A DNA stretch of 39,688 nucleotides from Chitinophagaceae bacterium (GCA_947381435.1 CANCVE010000032.1:1-39688); one strand, 5' to 3'; positions 25,937 through 34,890 are shown, counted from the stretch's first letter. Notes: generated by a model not told the origin, from the sequence alone. Numbers and translations: made by a program.

Positions 25937-26650
25937 ATGAAATTGTTCTTTATACGCTATACTAAGATTTTATTTATTCAGCTAAGACTTCATGTGATAT
26001 TTGGTGTGTTTACAGGCTTGTTTGATAATCTTTCTTATTTAACCAAATTCTCTAAATGGGCTGCTGAAAACAAAGGAGTTAGCTACAACGACTTTCCCAG
26101 CAATTGGGACTACTTTAAGCGTAACAACTTTTACAAACACGTATTTGAAACAGAAAAACTTGATGGCGAAATAAACTACATGGAGTTTGGCGTAGCGGAT
26201 GGATATTCTTTTAAATTATGGTTAGAGCAAAACAAACACCCCGAAAGTAGATTTTATGGTTTTGATACTTTTGATGGATTGCCAGAAGATTGGGGCGTAT
26301 ATAAGAAAGGATATTTCTCTACCGATTTTAAAGTTCCTGTTATCAACGACAGCAGAGGCAAGTTCTACACAGGTTTATTTCAGCAAACTATACCCACATT
26401 TGTAAAAGAGTTTAATCCTAATAAAAGGAATGTATTGATGATGGATGCCGATTTGTATTCCTCTACCCTATTTGGATTAACCTCATTAGCACCGTTTCTT
26501 AAAAAGGGAGACATCATCTTCTTCGATGAGTTCGTTGTTCCTACACACGAGTTTAAAGCTTATCTAGATTTTATACAGTCGTACTATATCAAATTAGAAT
26601 TGATAGCTGCGGCAAACAACTACTACTTTGTAGCTTTTAAGGTTGTTTAA
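25937..26650 (+). CDS. TylF/MycF-like SAM-dependent methyltransferase
   Basis: A 237-residue protein. SAM-binding motif I is YMEFGVADGYS (Glu83, Gly85, Asp88, Gly89), followed by FYGFDTFDGLPEDW (Asp110), and then the metal-binding type motif LMMDADLYSST (Asp170, Asp172) and FFDEF (Asp197). This order matches the TylF/macrocin O-methyltransferase family, which methylates sugar hydroxyls. Substrate is unknown; the flippase two genes downstream makes a cell-surface glycan plausible. Transcribed with the next gene possible (19-bp gap). Confidence 0.85.
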   Translation: MKLFFIRYTKILFIQLRLHVIFGVFTGLFDNLSYLTKFSKWAAENKGVSYNDFPSNWDYFKRNNFYKHVFETEKLDGEINYMEFGVADGYSFKLWLEQNKHPESRFYGFDTFDGLPEDWGVYKKGYFSTDFKVPVINDSRGKFYTGLFQQTIPTFVKEFNPNKRNVLMMDADLYSSTLFGLTSLAPFLKKGDIIFFDEFVVPTHEFKAYLDFIQSYYIKLELIAAANNYYFVAFKVV

Positions 26651-26669
26651 TTATCATTAATAATATACA

Positions 26670-28484
26670 ATGAACCGAATTTTATTTTCCATTATTCTTA
26701 TCGCCCTCTTTGTTGGTGGGTATGCACAAACCTGTTCAAACAGTTTAGTTATTAGAGCCATTGCTGATAGCAGTGTATTTAAAGAAGCTGTAATTAATAT
26801 TAACTATGCCAATCAACCATCTTCTGGATATTTTGGAGTATCAGAAATAGAGTCTCTCGGTTGGACGAATAGTGCATCAGGCTTTCCATCATGGATTAAT
26901 AGAACACTATTTCAGTATAATCTTAGTGCAATACCCAAGAATGCAACCGTTACAAGTGCTAAATTATTTCTTTTTGCCAAAACAGTGGGGCTACATAATG
27001 GTAACCTAAAAGACCCAACCTTTGGTAGTAAAAACACGTCATTAATACAAAGGGTAAAAGCTCCATGGAATATGACTTCTGTAGGATGGGCTACACAACC
27101 AGCTACTGTAACGGATGCTACACAGAAAACATTGGCACAAAGTACCAGCCTTGCTCAGAACTATGTGGTAGACATGACAGACTTTGCACAGCTTTGGGTA
27201 AATAAACCTGAAAGTAACTATGGTGTATTGCTAAGATTGCAAACTGAGCAAACCTATAACAGTATGATATTTAACTCTTTTGGCGATGCAGATTCATTGA
27301 AACCTCGCCTAGAGATTTGTTATACAGTACCTAGCTGTACTAATAGTATAGCACTGAAGGCAGACTCATCGAGTGGAAACTATCAGCAGGCACTACTAAA
27401 CAATAACTTTGCTACTACTGCTGGAACATGGGGTAACTCTGAATTAGAATCGTTGGGATGGAGTAACAATTCTTGGGGTTATCCTTTTTGGACACAAAGA
27501 ACACTGTTTAAATATAAATTAGACTCAGTGCCTAAAGATGCTACCATCACAAGTGCAAAACTCTATTTGTATGCAAAGAAGGCTGGTTTGGATAATGGCA
27601 ACCTAAAAGATGCAACATTTGGATCGAACAATACATCGTTGATTCAACGAGTAACTAGTCCTTGGAATATGTTTAATGTTGGTTGGGCTACACAACCTGC
27701 TACAACAAATGCAAGCCAGAAAACTTTGGCACAAAGTACTAGCCTAGCACAGGATTATGTGGTAGACATGACAGACTTTGCTCAACTATGGGTGAATCAT
27801 CCTGATAGTAACTATGGAATGTTGTTGAGATTGCAGACTGAAGAGACATACAATAGCATGATATTTAATTCTTTTGGTGATGCGGATTCTGTTAAACCAC
27901 GTCTGGAAATTTGTTATACAGTTCCATTGCCTATTACATTGGCTTCTTTTAGCGGAAATGTAGCCAATGATTTGGTGAACTTAAACTGGATAACTAATGA
28001 TGCAAATAATGCTTCTACAACTATAGAAAGAAGTTTTGATGGGGTTAACTTCTCTGTTGTTGGTTCGGTAGCAGGTAAAGGTGGTATTGGCGCAAGCAAT
28101 TATGGTTTTACTGACAAAGTATCTAATGCAACAAAGATTTACTACCGTTTGAAGCTGATAAGTAAAAATGGAAGTTATAATTATAGCCAAACAATTACAC
28201 TGGTTACAAGTGGAAATAGCTTGCAAACATTAACGGCTGATGTATACCCTAACCCTGTTCGCAATACAGATTTAAGCGTTAGTCTTTATTTAGTTAAGGA
28301 AGATGCGCTAACCATTCGTGTGTTCGATATTAATGGAAAACTAATTTATACGCAGAAAGTACAAGGGCAAAAAGGATTTAGTACACTCTCAATAGCTGCA
28401 TTTAAAACACTTAGTGCTGGCACCTACAATGTTAACATCAACACCAGTAAAAGTGTGATAAACAAGAAAGTAGTAAAGATGTAG
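26670..28484 (+). CDS. DNRLRE-type duplicated-domain protein with T9SS sorting signal
   Basis: A 604-residue protein. Signal peptide 1-20 (ILIALFVGGYAQ). Residues 22-222 and 223-420 are two closely similar copies of a beta-rich domain (ATVTSAKLFLFAK, PWNMTSVGWATQPA, VVDMTDFAQLWVN, RLEICYTVP) with the DNRLRE pattern. Residues 421-515 are fibronectin-like (ITLASFSGNVANDLVNLNWI), and 519-604 are a type A T9SS sorting domain (ADVYPNPVRN ending INKKVVKM). It is probably a surface-bound carbohydrate or matrix protein. The two copies are near-identical in their second halves, so the duplication is recent or kept uniform by conversion. A strong hairpin terminator follows. Confidence 0.92.
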   Translation: MNRILFSIILIALFVGGYAQTCSNSLVIRAIADSSVFKEAVININYANQPSSGYFGVSEIESLGWTNSASGFPSWINRTLFQYNLSAIPKNATVTSAKLFLFAKTVGLHNGNLKDPTFGSKNTSLIQRVKAPWNMTSVGWATQPATVTDATQKTLAQSTSLAQNYVVDMTDFAQLWVNKPESNYGVLLRLQTEQTYNSMIFNSFGDADSLKPRLEICYTVPSCTNSIALKADSSSGNYQQALLNNNFATTAGTWGNSELESLGWSNNSWGYPFWTQRTLFKYKLDSVPKDATITSAKLYLYAKKAGLDNGNLKDATFGSNNTSLIQRVTSPWNMFNVGWATQPATTNASQKTLAQSTSLAQDYVVDMTDFAQLWVNHPDSNYGMLLRLQTEETYNSMIFNSFGDADSVKPRLEICYTVPLPITLASFSGNVANDLVNLNWITNDANNASTTIERSFDGVNFSVVGSVAGKGGIGASNYGFTDKVSNATKIYYRLKLISKNGSYNYSQTITLVTSGNSLQTLTADVYPNPVRNTDLSVSLYLVKEDALTIRVFDINGKLIYTQKVQGQKGFSTLSIAAFKTLSAGTYNVNINTSKSVINKKVVKM

Positions 28485-28578
28485 ACTAGTTGTGAATTGT
28501 GGTTTATGAGTTATGAGATTTTATGAATGAATTAATAAAATGAAAGATTCTATATAATTTCCTTCAATTACATTTACA

Positions 28579-28623
28579 GCCCCTCAATGCAATGCGAAAC
28601 TATTTCGCATTGCATTGAGGGGC
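28579..28623 (+). terminator. Perfect 21-bp hairpin terminator after the DNRLRE gene
   Basis: Arms 28579-28599 and 28603-28623 match perfectly with a 3-nt loop and are followed by AACTTTTTAG. The stem is unusually long for an intrinsic terminator. The flippase ATG is only 19 nt further on. Confidence 0.8.
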
Positions 28624-28642
28624 AACTTTTTAGCAGTGCATT

Positions 28643-30148
28643 ATGGCAAACATCCGAAAACAGGCAATTACTTCAAGCATACTTTTATACATCGGTTTTA
28701 TAATCGGAGCAATAAACATTTACCTGTATACCAAGAATGGAACGTTTACTGAAGCGCAATTTGGACTCACTCGTTTATTTTTTGATTTCTCTACCAATAT
28801 CTATGCGTTTGCTAGCCTTGGGGCTATCTCTGTTATTTATAAATTCTATCCTTATTATAAAGACAATCTGCCTGACAAAGAGAACGACTTGGTTACGTGG
28901 GTACTTTGTGCTGCTTTGATTGGCTTTGTACTAGTACTTGGTATAGGGATTATATATCAACCTTTCATGATCAGAAAGTTTAGTAGAGGATCACAATTGT
29001 TTCTCGATTACTATTTCTGGATATTCCCTTTTGGTTTAGGCCTTTTACTCTTTACTGTGTTAGAATCGTTGGCATGGGTAATGCATAAAACTGTTATTAC
29101 CAACTTTTTAAAGGAGACAGTATTACGGATATTCACATCGGCTCTCATTGCGCTATACTATTTTAAACTAGTAAGTTTTAATGTATTCATCTATCTATTC
29201 TCTGGATTATACCTAGCTATCTTTTTAATACTACTTGTATATATAGTAAGGCAAAAAAGATTTTATCTATGTTTCAAGGTTAGCCGAGTAACAAAGAAGT
29301 TCTGGAAGAAGATGCTATGGATGCAAGGGCTAATGTTTAGTGGCGTAATCATTGGAGCACTTGGTCAAACTGTTGATGGAATATTCATTGGCGGACTGGT
29401 AAACATTAGTGCGGCTGGTATATTTACACTAGCGCAATATATGGCCAACCTAGTGCAAGTGCCTCAACGTAGTTTGCAGGCTATTAGTGTAGGCGTGCTT
29501 TCGCAGGCATGGAAAGACAAAGATTTAGCAGAAGTAAACAGAATTTATACGCGTAGTTGCATTAACATGTTATTAGCTAGTCTGTTTATATATGGTAATG
29601 TAGTATTGAATGCAGCAGGAACTATACATTCCCTAAACCTTAATCCTACATATTTGGCTGGGATAGATGCTATGATTATTTTAGGACTAGTACGTATAAT
29701 TGATGCTGGTACGGGTGTAAATGGAATGGTAATATTGACCTCGTCACATTGGCGGTTTGACTTTTTTAGTGGGTTAATTTTGATTGTTTTAATTCTACCA
29801 ACCAACTATTTCCTTATTAAAGAATATGGTATAATTGGTTCTGCTTATGCACAGCTAATTTCGATGAGCATTTATAATTATATCCGCTTTGAGTTTATAA
29901 GAAGAAAATTCAAAATGCAACCCTTTGATGGCAAAACAGTATTAACAATATTACTCACTGCCGCCTCGTTTGGCATTGCTTATTGGATAGGAAGTTTCTT
30001 TATAAGATGGGAAGCCATCATTGTAAAGTTTGTAATCTTTTCTGGATTAATGATTGCCGGCATCTTTTGTTTTAGGTTATCACCCGATGCACATCAACTA
30101 TTGGATAAAGTAAAACTAAGGTTTAGCAAAGCAGAAATTCAACAATAA
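28643..30148 (+). CDS. Wzx/MATE-like polysaccharide (lipid-linked oligosaccharide) flippase
   Basis: A 501-residue, very hydrophobic protein with about 12-14 membrane helices (for example SSILLYIGFIIGAINIYLY, FGLGLLLFTVLESLAWV, FIYLFSGLYLAIFLILLVYI). The N-terminus and the LGQTVDGIFIGGLVNISAAG segment fit the polysaccharide-export MATE superfamily, which flips lipid-linked glycans across the inner membrane. No glycosyltransferase genes are adjacent, but a methyltransferase lies upstream. The strong terminator before it means it probably has its own promoter, which I could not locate. Confidence 0.88.
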   Translation: MANIRKQAITSSILLYIGFIIGAINIYLYTKNGTFTEAQFGLTRLFFDFSTNIYAFASLGAISVIYKFYPYYKDNLPDKENDLVTWVLCAALIGFVLVLGIGIIYQPFMIRKFSRGSQLFLDYYFWIFPFGLGLLLFTVLESLAWVMHKTVITNFLKETVLRIFTSALIALYYFKLVSFNVFIYLFSGLYLAIFLILLVYIVRQKRFYLCFKVSRVTKKFWKKMLWMQGLMFSGVIIGALGQTVDGIFIGGLVNISAAGIFTLAQYMANLVQVPQRSLQAISVGVLSQAWKDKDLAEVNRIYTRSCINMLLASLFIYGNVVLNAAGTIHSLNLNPTYLAGIDAMIILGLVRIIDAGTGVNGMVILTSSHWRFDFFSGLILIVLILPTNYFLIKEYGIIGSAYAQLISMSIYNYIRFEFIRRKFKMQPFDGKTVLTILLTAASFGIAYWIGSFFIRWEAIIVKFVIFSGLMIAGIFCFRLSPDAHQLLDKVKLRFSKAEIQQ

Positions 30149-30233
30149 TTGGATGATGCTAAAAATTAATTGTGGATTACTCATTATCCTTATTAATTCT
30201 TAAAAAATTATCTTCGCACAAAACAACCACAGC

Positions 30234-31358
30234 ATGAAAGTAGGCATATTAGGAGGAGGGCAACTGGGAAGAATGCTTTTGCAAGCAGGCATTAACTATG
30301 TTGTGGAAACACATGTTTTAGAGAATGATAGCAACTGCCCTGCCGCTCATTTATGCAATCACTTTACAAAAGGAGATATTCAAGATTACAATACGGTTTA
30401 TAACTTTGGTAAGGGACTAGATGCGATCACTATAGAGATAGAAGCTGTAAATGTTGATGCGCTTGAACAATTGCAAAAAGATGGCGTAAGAGTGTATCCA
30501 TCCCCTGCCACACTGCGCATCATTAAGAATAAAATAATTCAAAAAAAGTTTTATAAAGAACACGATATACCTACGTCTGATTTTGTTGTTACAGAAAAGA
30601 TTAGCGACTTGAATAACCACCTATCCTTTCTGCCGGCAGTACATAAACTTGGCGAAGGTGGCTATGATGGTAAAGGCGTGCAGATATTAAAGGATAAGAA
30701 TGAGGTAGAAAAAGGTTTCAACGCACCCTCTGTATTGGAGAAGCTTGTGGCAGTGCAAAAAGAAATTGCCGTAATTGTAGCCATGAACGACAAAGGTGAA
30801 ACTGCTATTTATCCGCCTGCGGAAATGGTGTTTGATATACGCTACAACCTATTAGATTACCAACTATCTCCATCAAGACTTGTAAAAGAAGTATTATGGA
30901 AGGTAGAAGCAATTGCTTTTAAGGTATTAAGAGAACTAAAGAGTCCCGGTATCTTTGCAGTAGAGTTATTTGTAGATAAAAATAATGATGTACTAGTAAA
31001 CGAAATTGCCCCAAGGGTTCATAATAGCGGACATCACACAATTGAAGCAAACTACTGTAGCCAATATGATATGCTATGGCGCATTATGTTGCAATTACCG
31101 CTTGGCAATACTGCTGCAATACAACCTTCTGCATTAGTAAACTTAGTTGGAGCAGAGGGGCATACAGGAAAAGTAGCCTACAGTGGCATGAGTGAAGTGC
31201 TTAAACTAGGAAATACGTTTGTTCATTTATATGGCAAGGCAAGTACTAAACCAGGACGCAAGATGGGGCATGTAACCATTCTTGGAAATGATTTTACAGA
31301 ACTCACCCATACAGCACATAAAGTAAAAAACTTATTGCAAGTTATCAGTGAAGAGTAA
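30234..31358 (+). CDS. purK: N5-carboxyaminoimidazole ribonucleotide synthase (PurK)
   Basis: A 374-residue ATP-grasp enzyme that makes N5-CAIR from AIR, bicarbonate and ATP in purine biosynthesis. The N-terminus MKVGILGGGQLGRMLLQAG is diagnostic. The ATP-grasp core has LGEGGYDGKGV, KEIAVIVAMN, FAVELFVDKNNDVLVNEIAP and PRVHNSGHHTIEA. Length is normal. Its partner purE is not in the window. It is convergent with the XRE/S24 gene, 20 bp apart. Confidence 0.97.
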   Translation: MKVGILGGGQLGRMLLQAGINYVVETHVLENDSNCPAAHLCNHFTKGDIQDYNTVYNFGKGLDAITIEIEAVNVDALEQLQKDGVRVYPSPATLRIIKNKIIQKKFYKEHDIPTSDFVVTEKISDLNNHLSFLPAVHKLGEGGYDGKGVQILKDKNEVEKGFNAPSVLEKLVAVQKEIAVIVAMNDKGETAIYPPAEMVFDIRYNLLDYQLSPSRLVKEVLWKVEAIAFKVLRELKSPGIFAVELFVDKNNDVLVNEIAPRVHNSGHHTIEANYCSQYDMLWRIMLQLPLGNTAAIQPSALVNLVGAEGHTGKVAYSGMSEVLKLGNTFVHLYGKASTKPGRKMGHVTILGNDFTELTHTAHKVKNLLQVISEE

Positions 31359-31378
31359 TGAATAACTAATTTAATAAA

Positions 31379-32131
31379 CTAAGCAAGTTTCTTCTTTAGG
31401 CTTACCACCTCTTCTTGAAGATTACTTACCATACCGGCCAATTGATTTACATCCCAACGTTGGATAGTATTTGCCTTCTGAAGAATATATACAGCCTTCC
31501 ATATTTCTAATACGTCTTCTTCGCTCACACTGTAGGGTTCATAAACAGGATTATCACTAATCAGAGTTAGTTTATTCTTCTTTTCCTTATCTTTAGCAAT
31601 ACGCTTATATACGATACCATCACTCTTAGAGAGCAATACGTAGCTACCATTATTTTTAAGATCATCCATTCTTTCCACCTTCTCTCCTACTATTACACTT
31701 CCACTTGGCGTTGGCAACATACTATCACCTACAATTTCGAAGGCACGATATTGCCCAGGAGCGAGCATTGGTAAAGTGAACGTATTTAATTCATCTACAA
31801 AGTCAGGGTCAGCATAGCCTGTCAAATAACCTGCTGCAGCTCTAATTGGTACAAACTGAACTATTGCTACTTCTGTTCCAAGTTTTTGTCTGCGACGTTG
31901 TTCCAAATAGCCACCACTTCCATCTACGGATAAGTCTTGGAGTAATAATTGATCAAGGGAAAGCTTAAATAGTTCAGACATTATCTCTAATGCTTCTAGT
32001 TTTGGCTCTGCCCTTTCTTCTTCATAAGCACCTACTAGTGAACGCTTAATTTTTAGCTTATCAGCCATTTCCTCTTGCGTCCATCCTCTAGATTTTCTTA
32101 AAAAACGGAGATTCTTTCCTGCATAACTCAT
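31379..32131 (-). CDS. XRE-family repressor with S24 (LexA-type) self-cleavage domain
   Basis: A 250-residue protein. Residues 6-62 are a helix-turn-helix (WTQEEMADKLKIKRSLVGAY). The S24 domain contains a candidate cleavage site Ala100-Gly101 (RAAAGY), the nucleophile Ser137 in GDSMLP and the base Lys176 in GIVYKRI. Both catalytic residues are present, so RecA-induced autocleavage is possible. The C-terminal ~30 residues (NLQEEVVSLKKKLA) look like a coiled coil for dimerisation. It resembles prophage CI or stress repressors, yet no phage genes are nearby. A perfect 9-bp dyad lies just upstream, which suggests autoregulation. Confidence 0.92.
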   Translation of the reverse strand: MSYAGKNLRFLRKSRGWTQEEMADKLKIKRSLVGAYEEERAEPKLEALEIMSELFKLSLDQLLLQDLSVDGSGGYLEQRRRQKLGTEVAIVQFVPIRAAAGYLTGYADPDFVDELNTFTLPMLAPGQYRAFEIVGDSMLPTPSGSVIVGEKVERMDDLKNNGSYVLLSKSDGIVYKRIAKDKEKKNKLTLISDNPVYEPYSVSEEDVLEIWKAVYILQKANTIQRWDVNQLAGMVSNLQEEVVSLKKKLA

Positions 32132-32140
32132 GATAGATAA

Positions 32141-32173
32141 TATTAATTTTAGCGCAAAATACTAAAATTATTA
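32141..32173 (-). promoter_or_regulatory. Probable operator of the XRE/S24 repressor
   Basis: Inverted repeat TAATTTTAG (32144-32152) and CTAAAATTA (32162-32170) with a 9-nt spacer; with one mismatch it extends to 12 bp per arm. It lies 13-42 bp before the ATG at 32131. The spacer and arm contain TATTTTGCG, a near match to the -7 element, so repressor binding would block the promoter. Confidence 0.65.
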
Positions 32174-32423
32174 GTTCGATGTTTAAAAAATATATTTTCT
32201 TATAAACAAATAATCAATATTTATACATTAAAGTGCCAAAAATCAAAACCTATTAAAGAAATTGATAGAATAATACTTGAATATTGTTAGAAAAAAGTAA
32301 ACATATTAGCGAATCAAAACGGCAAGGTTGGGATTTTATTTTTCTATTTATTTCTTAAATGGGAAAAAATTAAGGCATTTTTAATATTTATCAACAAATA
32401 CTGGCTTTGAATAATTGTAATAT
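32174..32423. other. AT-rich gap, no feature seen
   Basis: About 250 bp between the repressor operator and the -7 element at 32424. Poly-A and T tracts only; no ORF or clear hairpin. Confidence 0.45.
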
Positions 32424-32431
32424 TATATTTG
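32424..32431 (+). promoter_or_regulatory. -7 element (TATATTTG) upstream of the 32517 gene
   Basis: Exact TAnnTTTG match about 85 nt before the ATG at 32517. TTTG at 32406-32409 is a possible -33 element, though the 14-bp gap is short. Confidence 0.5.
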
Positions 32432-32516
32432 CACCCTAATTATTGCTTTTTCATAGTTACGTTTTTTAATTTAATATTCTCCGTGAAGCTAATAATGATA
32501 ATCAAATCATAAAATT

Positions 32517-32786
32517 ATGTTTCTTATTTTAATGCAGGGCTTCTATCTTATAGGTATATACATAGTTTCATTTTTATTGATACTAAAATTAGGTGTATTA
32601 CTTTCTTACAAGCCAAAAGATTACGAATATATTGCTAAACGCCTGCTTATTTACCATCATGCTTATGTGGTACGTAGAGAAGACTTTAGCCGTTGGGGAC
32701 AATTCAGGGTTATTTTAAATTCTATAACTTTCTGTCTTCATCTTTCTTTACTCTTTTGGGGAATGTCTCAACATTATCACAGATAA
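32517..32786 (+). CDS. Small membrane protein, unknown function
   Basis: An 89-residue protein with two hydrophobic segments, about 2-28 (LILMQGFYLIGIYIVSFLLI) and 66-83 (FCLHLSLLFWGM), joined by a basic stretch with HHAYVVRREDFSRWGQF. No family recognised. A TAnnTTTG element upstream and the membrane pattern support it as a real gene. It stands alone, divergent from the XRE/S24 gene. Confidence 0.6.
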   Translation: MFLILMQGFYLIGIYIVSFLLILKLGVLLSYKPKDYEYIAKRLLIYHHAYVVRREDFSRWGQFRVILNSITFCLHLSLLFWGMSQHYHR

Positions 32787-32959
32787 TAGTATTCCCAACT
32801 TTGTTCAAAACACCTCTTTTTATTTCCGTTTTGTTTCATTTATTTAAAAATAATTAATAAATAAGTAGTTCAGCAGCTGAGTAATCAGTTTAATGTTCAT
32901 TCGCTTGGTTTGAATAATTATTACTAATTAATTTTACAGCTTACTATAACAGTAGCAAC

Positions 32960-33433
32960 ATGCAAGATGTAAGTTTAAATGAATGGGAAAAGAAGAGTGC
33001 AGATCATGCCAAACAGTACAAAAACTTCTTGCAAAGGGCAGATAAAAACAAAGTTCTAAAACAACTCCCTACACTTCACGAAGAAGCATTTACAAAAGTA
33101 GACTGTTTAGAATGCGCCGCTTGCTGCAAAAACTACTCTCCTCGGTTTAAAACTCCCGACATTAAACGGATTAGTAAGCACTTAAAGCAAAAAGAAAGTG
33201 TATTTATAGACAAATATCTCGATTTAGATAAAGAAGGAGACTATGTTTCTAAAACAGCTCCTTGTCCTTTTCTTGGAACAGACAATTATTGCAGCATATA
33301 CGAACAACGTCCTAGCGATTGCCATCGTTTTCCATACACCGACGAAGATGTTTTACTAAAAAGACCAGCCATTACCTTAAAGAATGCCACATTTTGCCCA
33401 GCAGTATACTATGTTTTAGAAAAGTTAATCTAA
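32960..33433 (+). CDS. YkgJ-family cysteine-cluster protein
   Basis: A 157-residue protein. Cys49, Cys52, Cys55 and Cys56 (DCLECAACC) and Cys102, Cys111 and Cys121 (APCPFL, NYCSIYEQRPSDCHRFP), plus Cys146, match the Fe-S/zinc-binding pattern of the YkgJ family. Function is not established for this family; metal binding is expected. It converges with the small membrane gene behind surE, 13 bp apart. Confidence 0.9.
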   Translation: MQDVSLNEWEKKSADHAKQYKNFLQRADKNKVLKQLPTLHEEAFTKVDCLECAACCKNYSPRFKTPDIKRISKHLKQKESVFIDKYLDLDKEGDYVSKTAPCPFLGTDNYCSIYEQRPSDCHRFPYTDEDVLLKRPAITLKNATFCPAVYYVLEKLI

Positions 33434-33446
33434 TCAAATAACCTCC

Positions 33447-33743
33447 TTACAATGCATACTTCAATACTAAACACAGAATAGTGTAAACAAGGGTAGTTAC
33501 GAAAATTCCTCTAGCCGTTTCGTCTCTATCTGTATTGATATAAATGGTAAATAGTGCGCCATCGGCAATTAGTGAAACAGTTATTACAGATGTAAAGAAG
33601 CTTTTCCACATTACCATCACTTCTAAAAACTCTTTAAAGCTCATGGATGTAAACTTAACCAAATAAAACACTACAATCCCTACAAACGGCGCTAAAAAAC
33701 CCAGAATAAGTCCGAGTACAAAACTATCTTTCTTTAAAAACAT
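33447..33743 (-). CDS. Small three-helix membrane protein following surE
   Basis: Start taken at ATG 33743 (MFLKKDSFVLGLILGFLAPF), giving 98 residues. A longer frame from 33815 would overlap surE by about 70 bp and adds a non-membrane stretch that is out of character. Three hydrophobic segments (FVLGLILGFLAPFVGIVVF, SFFTSVITVSLIADGALF, IFVTTLVYTILCLVLK). The start is 1 nt after the surE stop, so it is most likely in the same operon. Function unknown. Confidence 0.72.
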   Translation of the reverse strand: MFLKKDSFVLGLILGFLAPFVGIVVFYLVKFTSMSFKEFLEVMVMWKSFFTSVITVSLIADGALFTIYINTDRDETARGIFVTTLVYTILCLVLKYAL

Positions 33744-33744
33744 A

Positions 33745-34527
33745 TTAAAATTTCCAGGTTGTTTCCAATTCTTTTTTAACTTTATAATCTGTAAGATCAA
33801 AATGCACTGGCACAATACTTATATAGTTATTTGCCAAAGCCCAAACGTCGGTATCCTCGCCTTCATCGAAGTTTTGAAACTCCCCTGTTAACCAATAATA
33901 GGTCTTATCATGCGGATCTTTTCGCTCCAGAAAGCGTTCTTCGTATTTTGCGTAAGCCTGCCTACAAAACTTTACCCCTTTAATCAATTCTTCAGGAATG
34001 GCAGGAAAATTTACATTCAGCAATAAATGTTTGTCCATCTTACCAGACAACATTGCTTCCACAATCTTTTTGATATAAATCTTAGCAGCACTGAAATCGG
34101 CTTCCATACTATAATCTAGCAAAGAAAATCCTGCTGATGGAATACTCTCTATGGCAGCTTCCATTGCTGCACTCATAGTCCCACTATAAATAACATTAAT
34201 ACTATGGTTAGCGCCATGATTTATTCCACTCAAACATATATCTGGCTTTCGATGCAATATTTTGTCCACCGCAAGTTTCACACAATCTACCGGTGTACCG
34301 CTACAAGTGTAAGCTTCTACTCCTTCTACAATAAAACTCTTTTGTAAACGCAATGGATGTCCGATAGTAATGGCGTGCCCCATGCCACTTTGGGGCTTAT
34401 CAGGTGCTACAACTACTACCCTACCCAAATCTTTCACTGCTTCTACCAATGCTTTTATTCCTGGTGCGGCAATACTGTCATCATTTGTAACTAATATTAT
34501 AGGTTGTGTTATATTTTTTTCTGACAT
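33745..34527 (-). CDS. surE: SurE 5'/3'-nucleotidase (survival protein)
   Basis: A 260-residue protein, the normal size. Motif ILVTNDDS places the metal ligands Asp16 and Asp17; Ser47 (QSGMGH) and Asn103 (SGINHGANHS) complete the site. GTPVDCVKLAVDKIL and YSGTMSAAMEAA are also typical. It removes phosphate from nucleoside 5'- or 3'-monophosphates and is linked to stationary-phase survival. It starts a two-gene operon with the 98-residue membrane protein. Confidence 0.97.
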   Translation of the reverse strand: MSEKNITQPIILVTNDDSIAAPGIKALVEAVKDLGRVVVVAPDKPQSGMGHAITIGHPLRLQKSFIVEGVEAYTCSGTPVDCVKLAVDKILHRKPDICLSGINHGANHSINVIYSGTMSAAMEAAIESIPSAGFSLLDYSMEADFSAAKIYIKKIVEAMLSGKMDKHLLLNVNFPAIPEELIKGVKFCRQAYAKYEERFLERKDPHDKTYYWLTGEFQNFDEGEDTDVWALANNYISIVPVHFDLTDYKVKKELETTWKF

Positions 34528-34636
34528 AGGAGCGCAATATAAGTAAGATATACTTATACCTACTCATATTTGGCTCATAAAGTGCTTATGAATAATATTA
34601 TAAATTAATAAAAGCTTTTACTAATTGTAATTCCCT

Positions 34637-34644
34637 TACTTTTG
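34637..34644 (+). promoter_or_regulatory. -7 element (TACTTTTG) for the cold-shock gene
   Basis: Exact TAnnTTTG match, leaving a 5' leader of about 25 nt before ATG 34672. It contains the TTG at 34642 that would otherwise open a longer frame, which argues for the ATG start. Confidence 0.6.
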
Positions 34645-34671
34645 CGCTTTAATAAATATTTAAAATTTAAA

Positions 34672-34875
34672 ATGGACACAAAAATTACAGGAACTGTAAA
34701 GTTCTTCAACGAAGAAAAAGGATTTGGTTTTATCAAGCATGATGATTCAAATAAGGAAACTTTTGTACATGCTAATGGCTTGATTGACCAAATCGAAGCA
34801 AACGATAAAGTTCAGTTTGACGTGCAAGAAGGTCGTAAAGGTTTAAATGCTGTTAACGTTAAACGCGTAGTATAA
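34672..34875 (+). CDS. Cold-shock domain protein (CspA family)
   Basis: 67 residues from ATG 34672 (MDTKITGTVKFFNEEKGFGF). An in-frame TTG at 34642 lies inside the promoter and is rejected as start. RNP1 is KGFGFI and RNP2 is TFVHA, so it is a single-stranded nucleic-acid binder and RNA chaperone. Short leader, strong terminator and no neighbour in the unit: a monocistronic gene, probably highly expressed. Confidence 0.96.
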   Translation: MDTKITGTVKFFNEEKGFGFIKHDDSNKETFVHANGLIDQIEANDKVQFDVQEGRKGLNAVNVKRVV

Positions 34876-34890
34876 AACTTACTTAACTTC

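Noticed and set aside
31379-32131. Prophage based on the CI-like repressor
   Set aside because: No integrase, structural or lysis gene in the flanks; neighbours are purK and a small membrane gene.
33744-33815. N-terminal extension of the small membrane gene to 122 residues
   Set aside because: It would overlap surE and adds a basic, non-membrane stretch; ATG 33743 follows the surE stop by 1 nt and starts directly with the membrane pattern.
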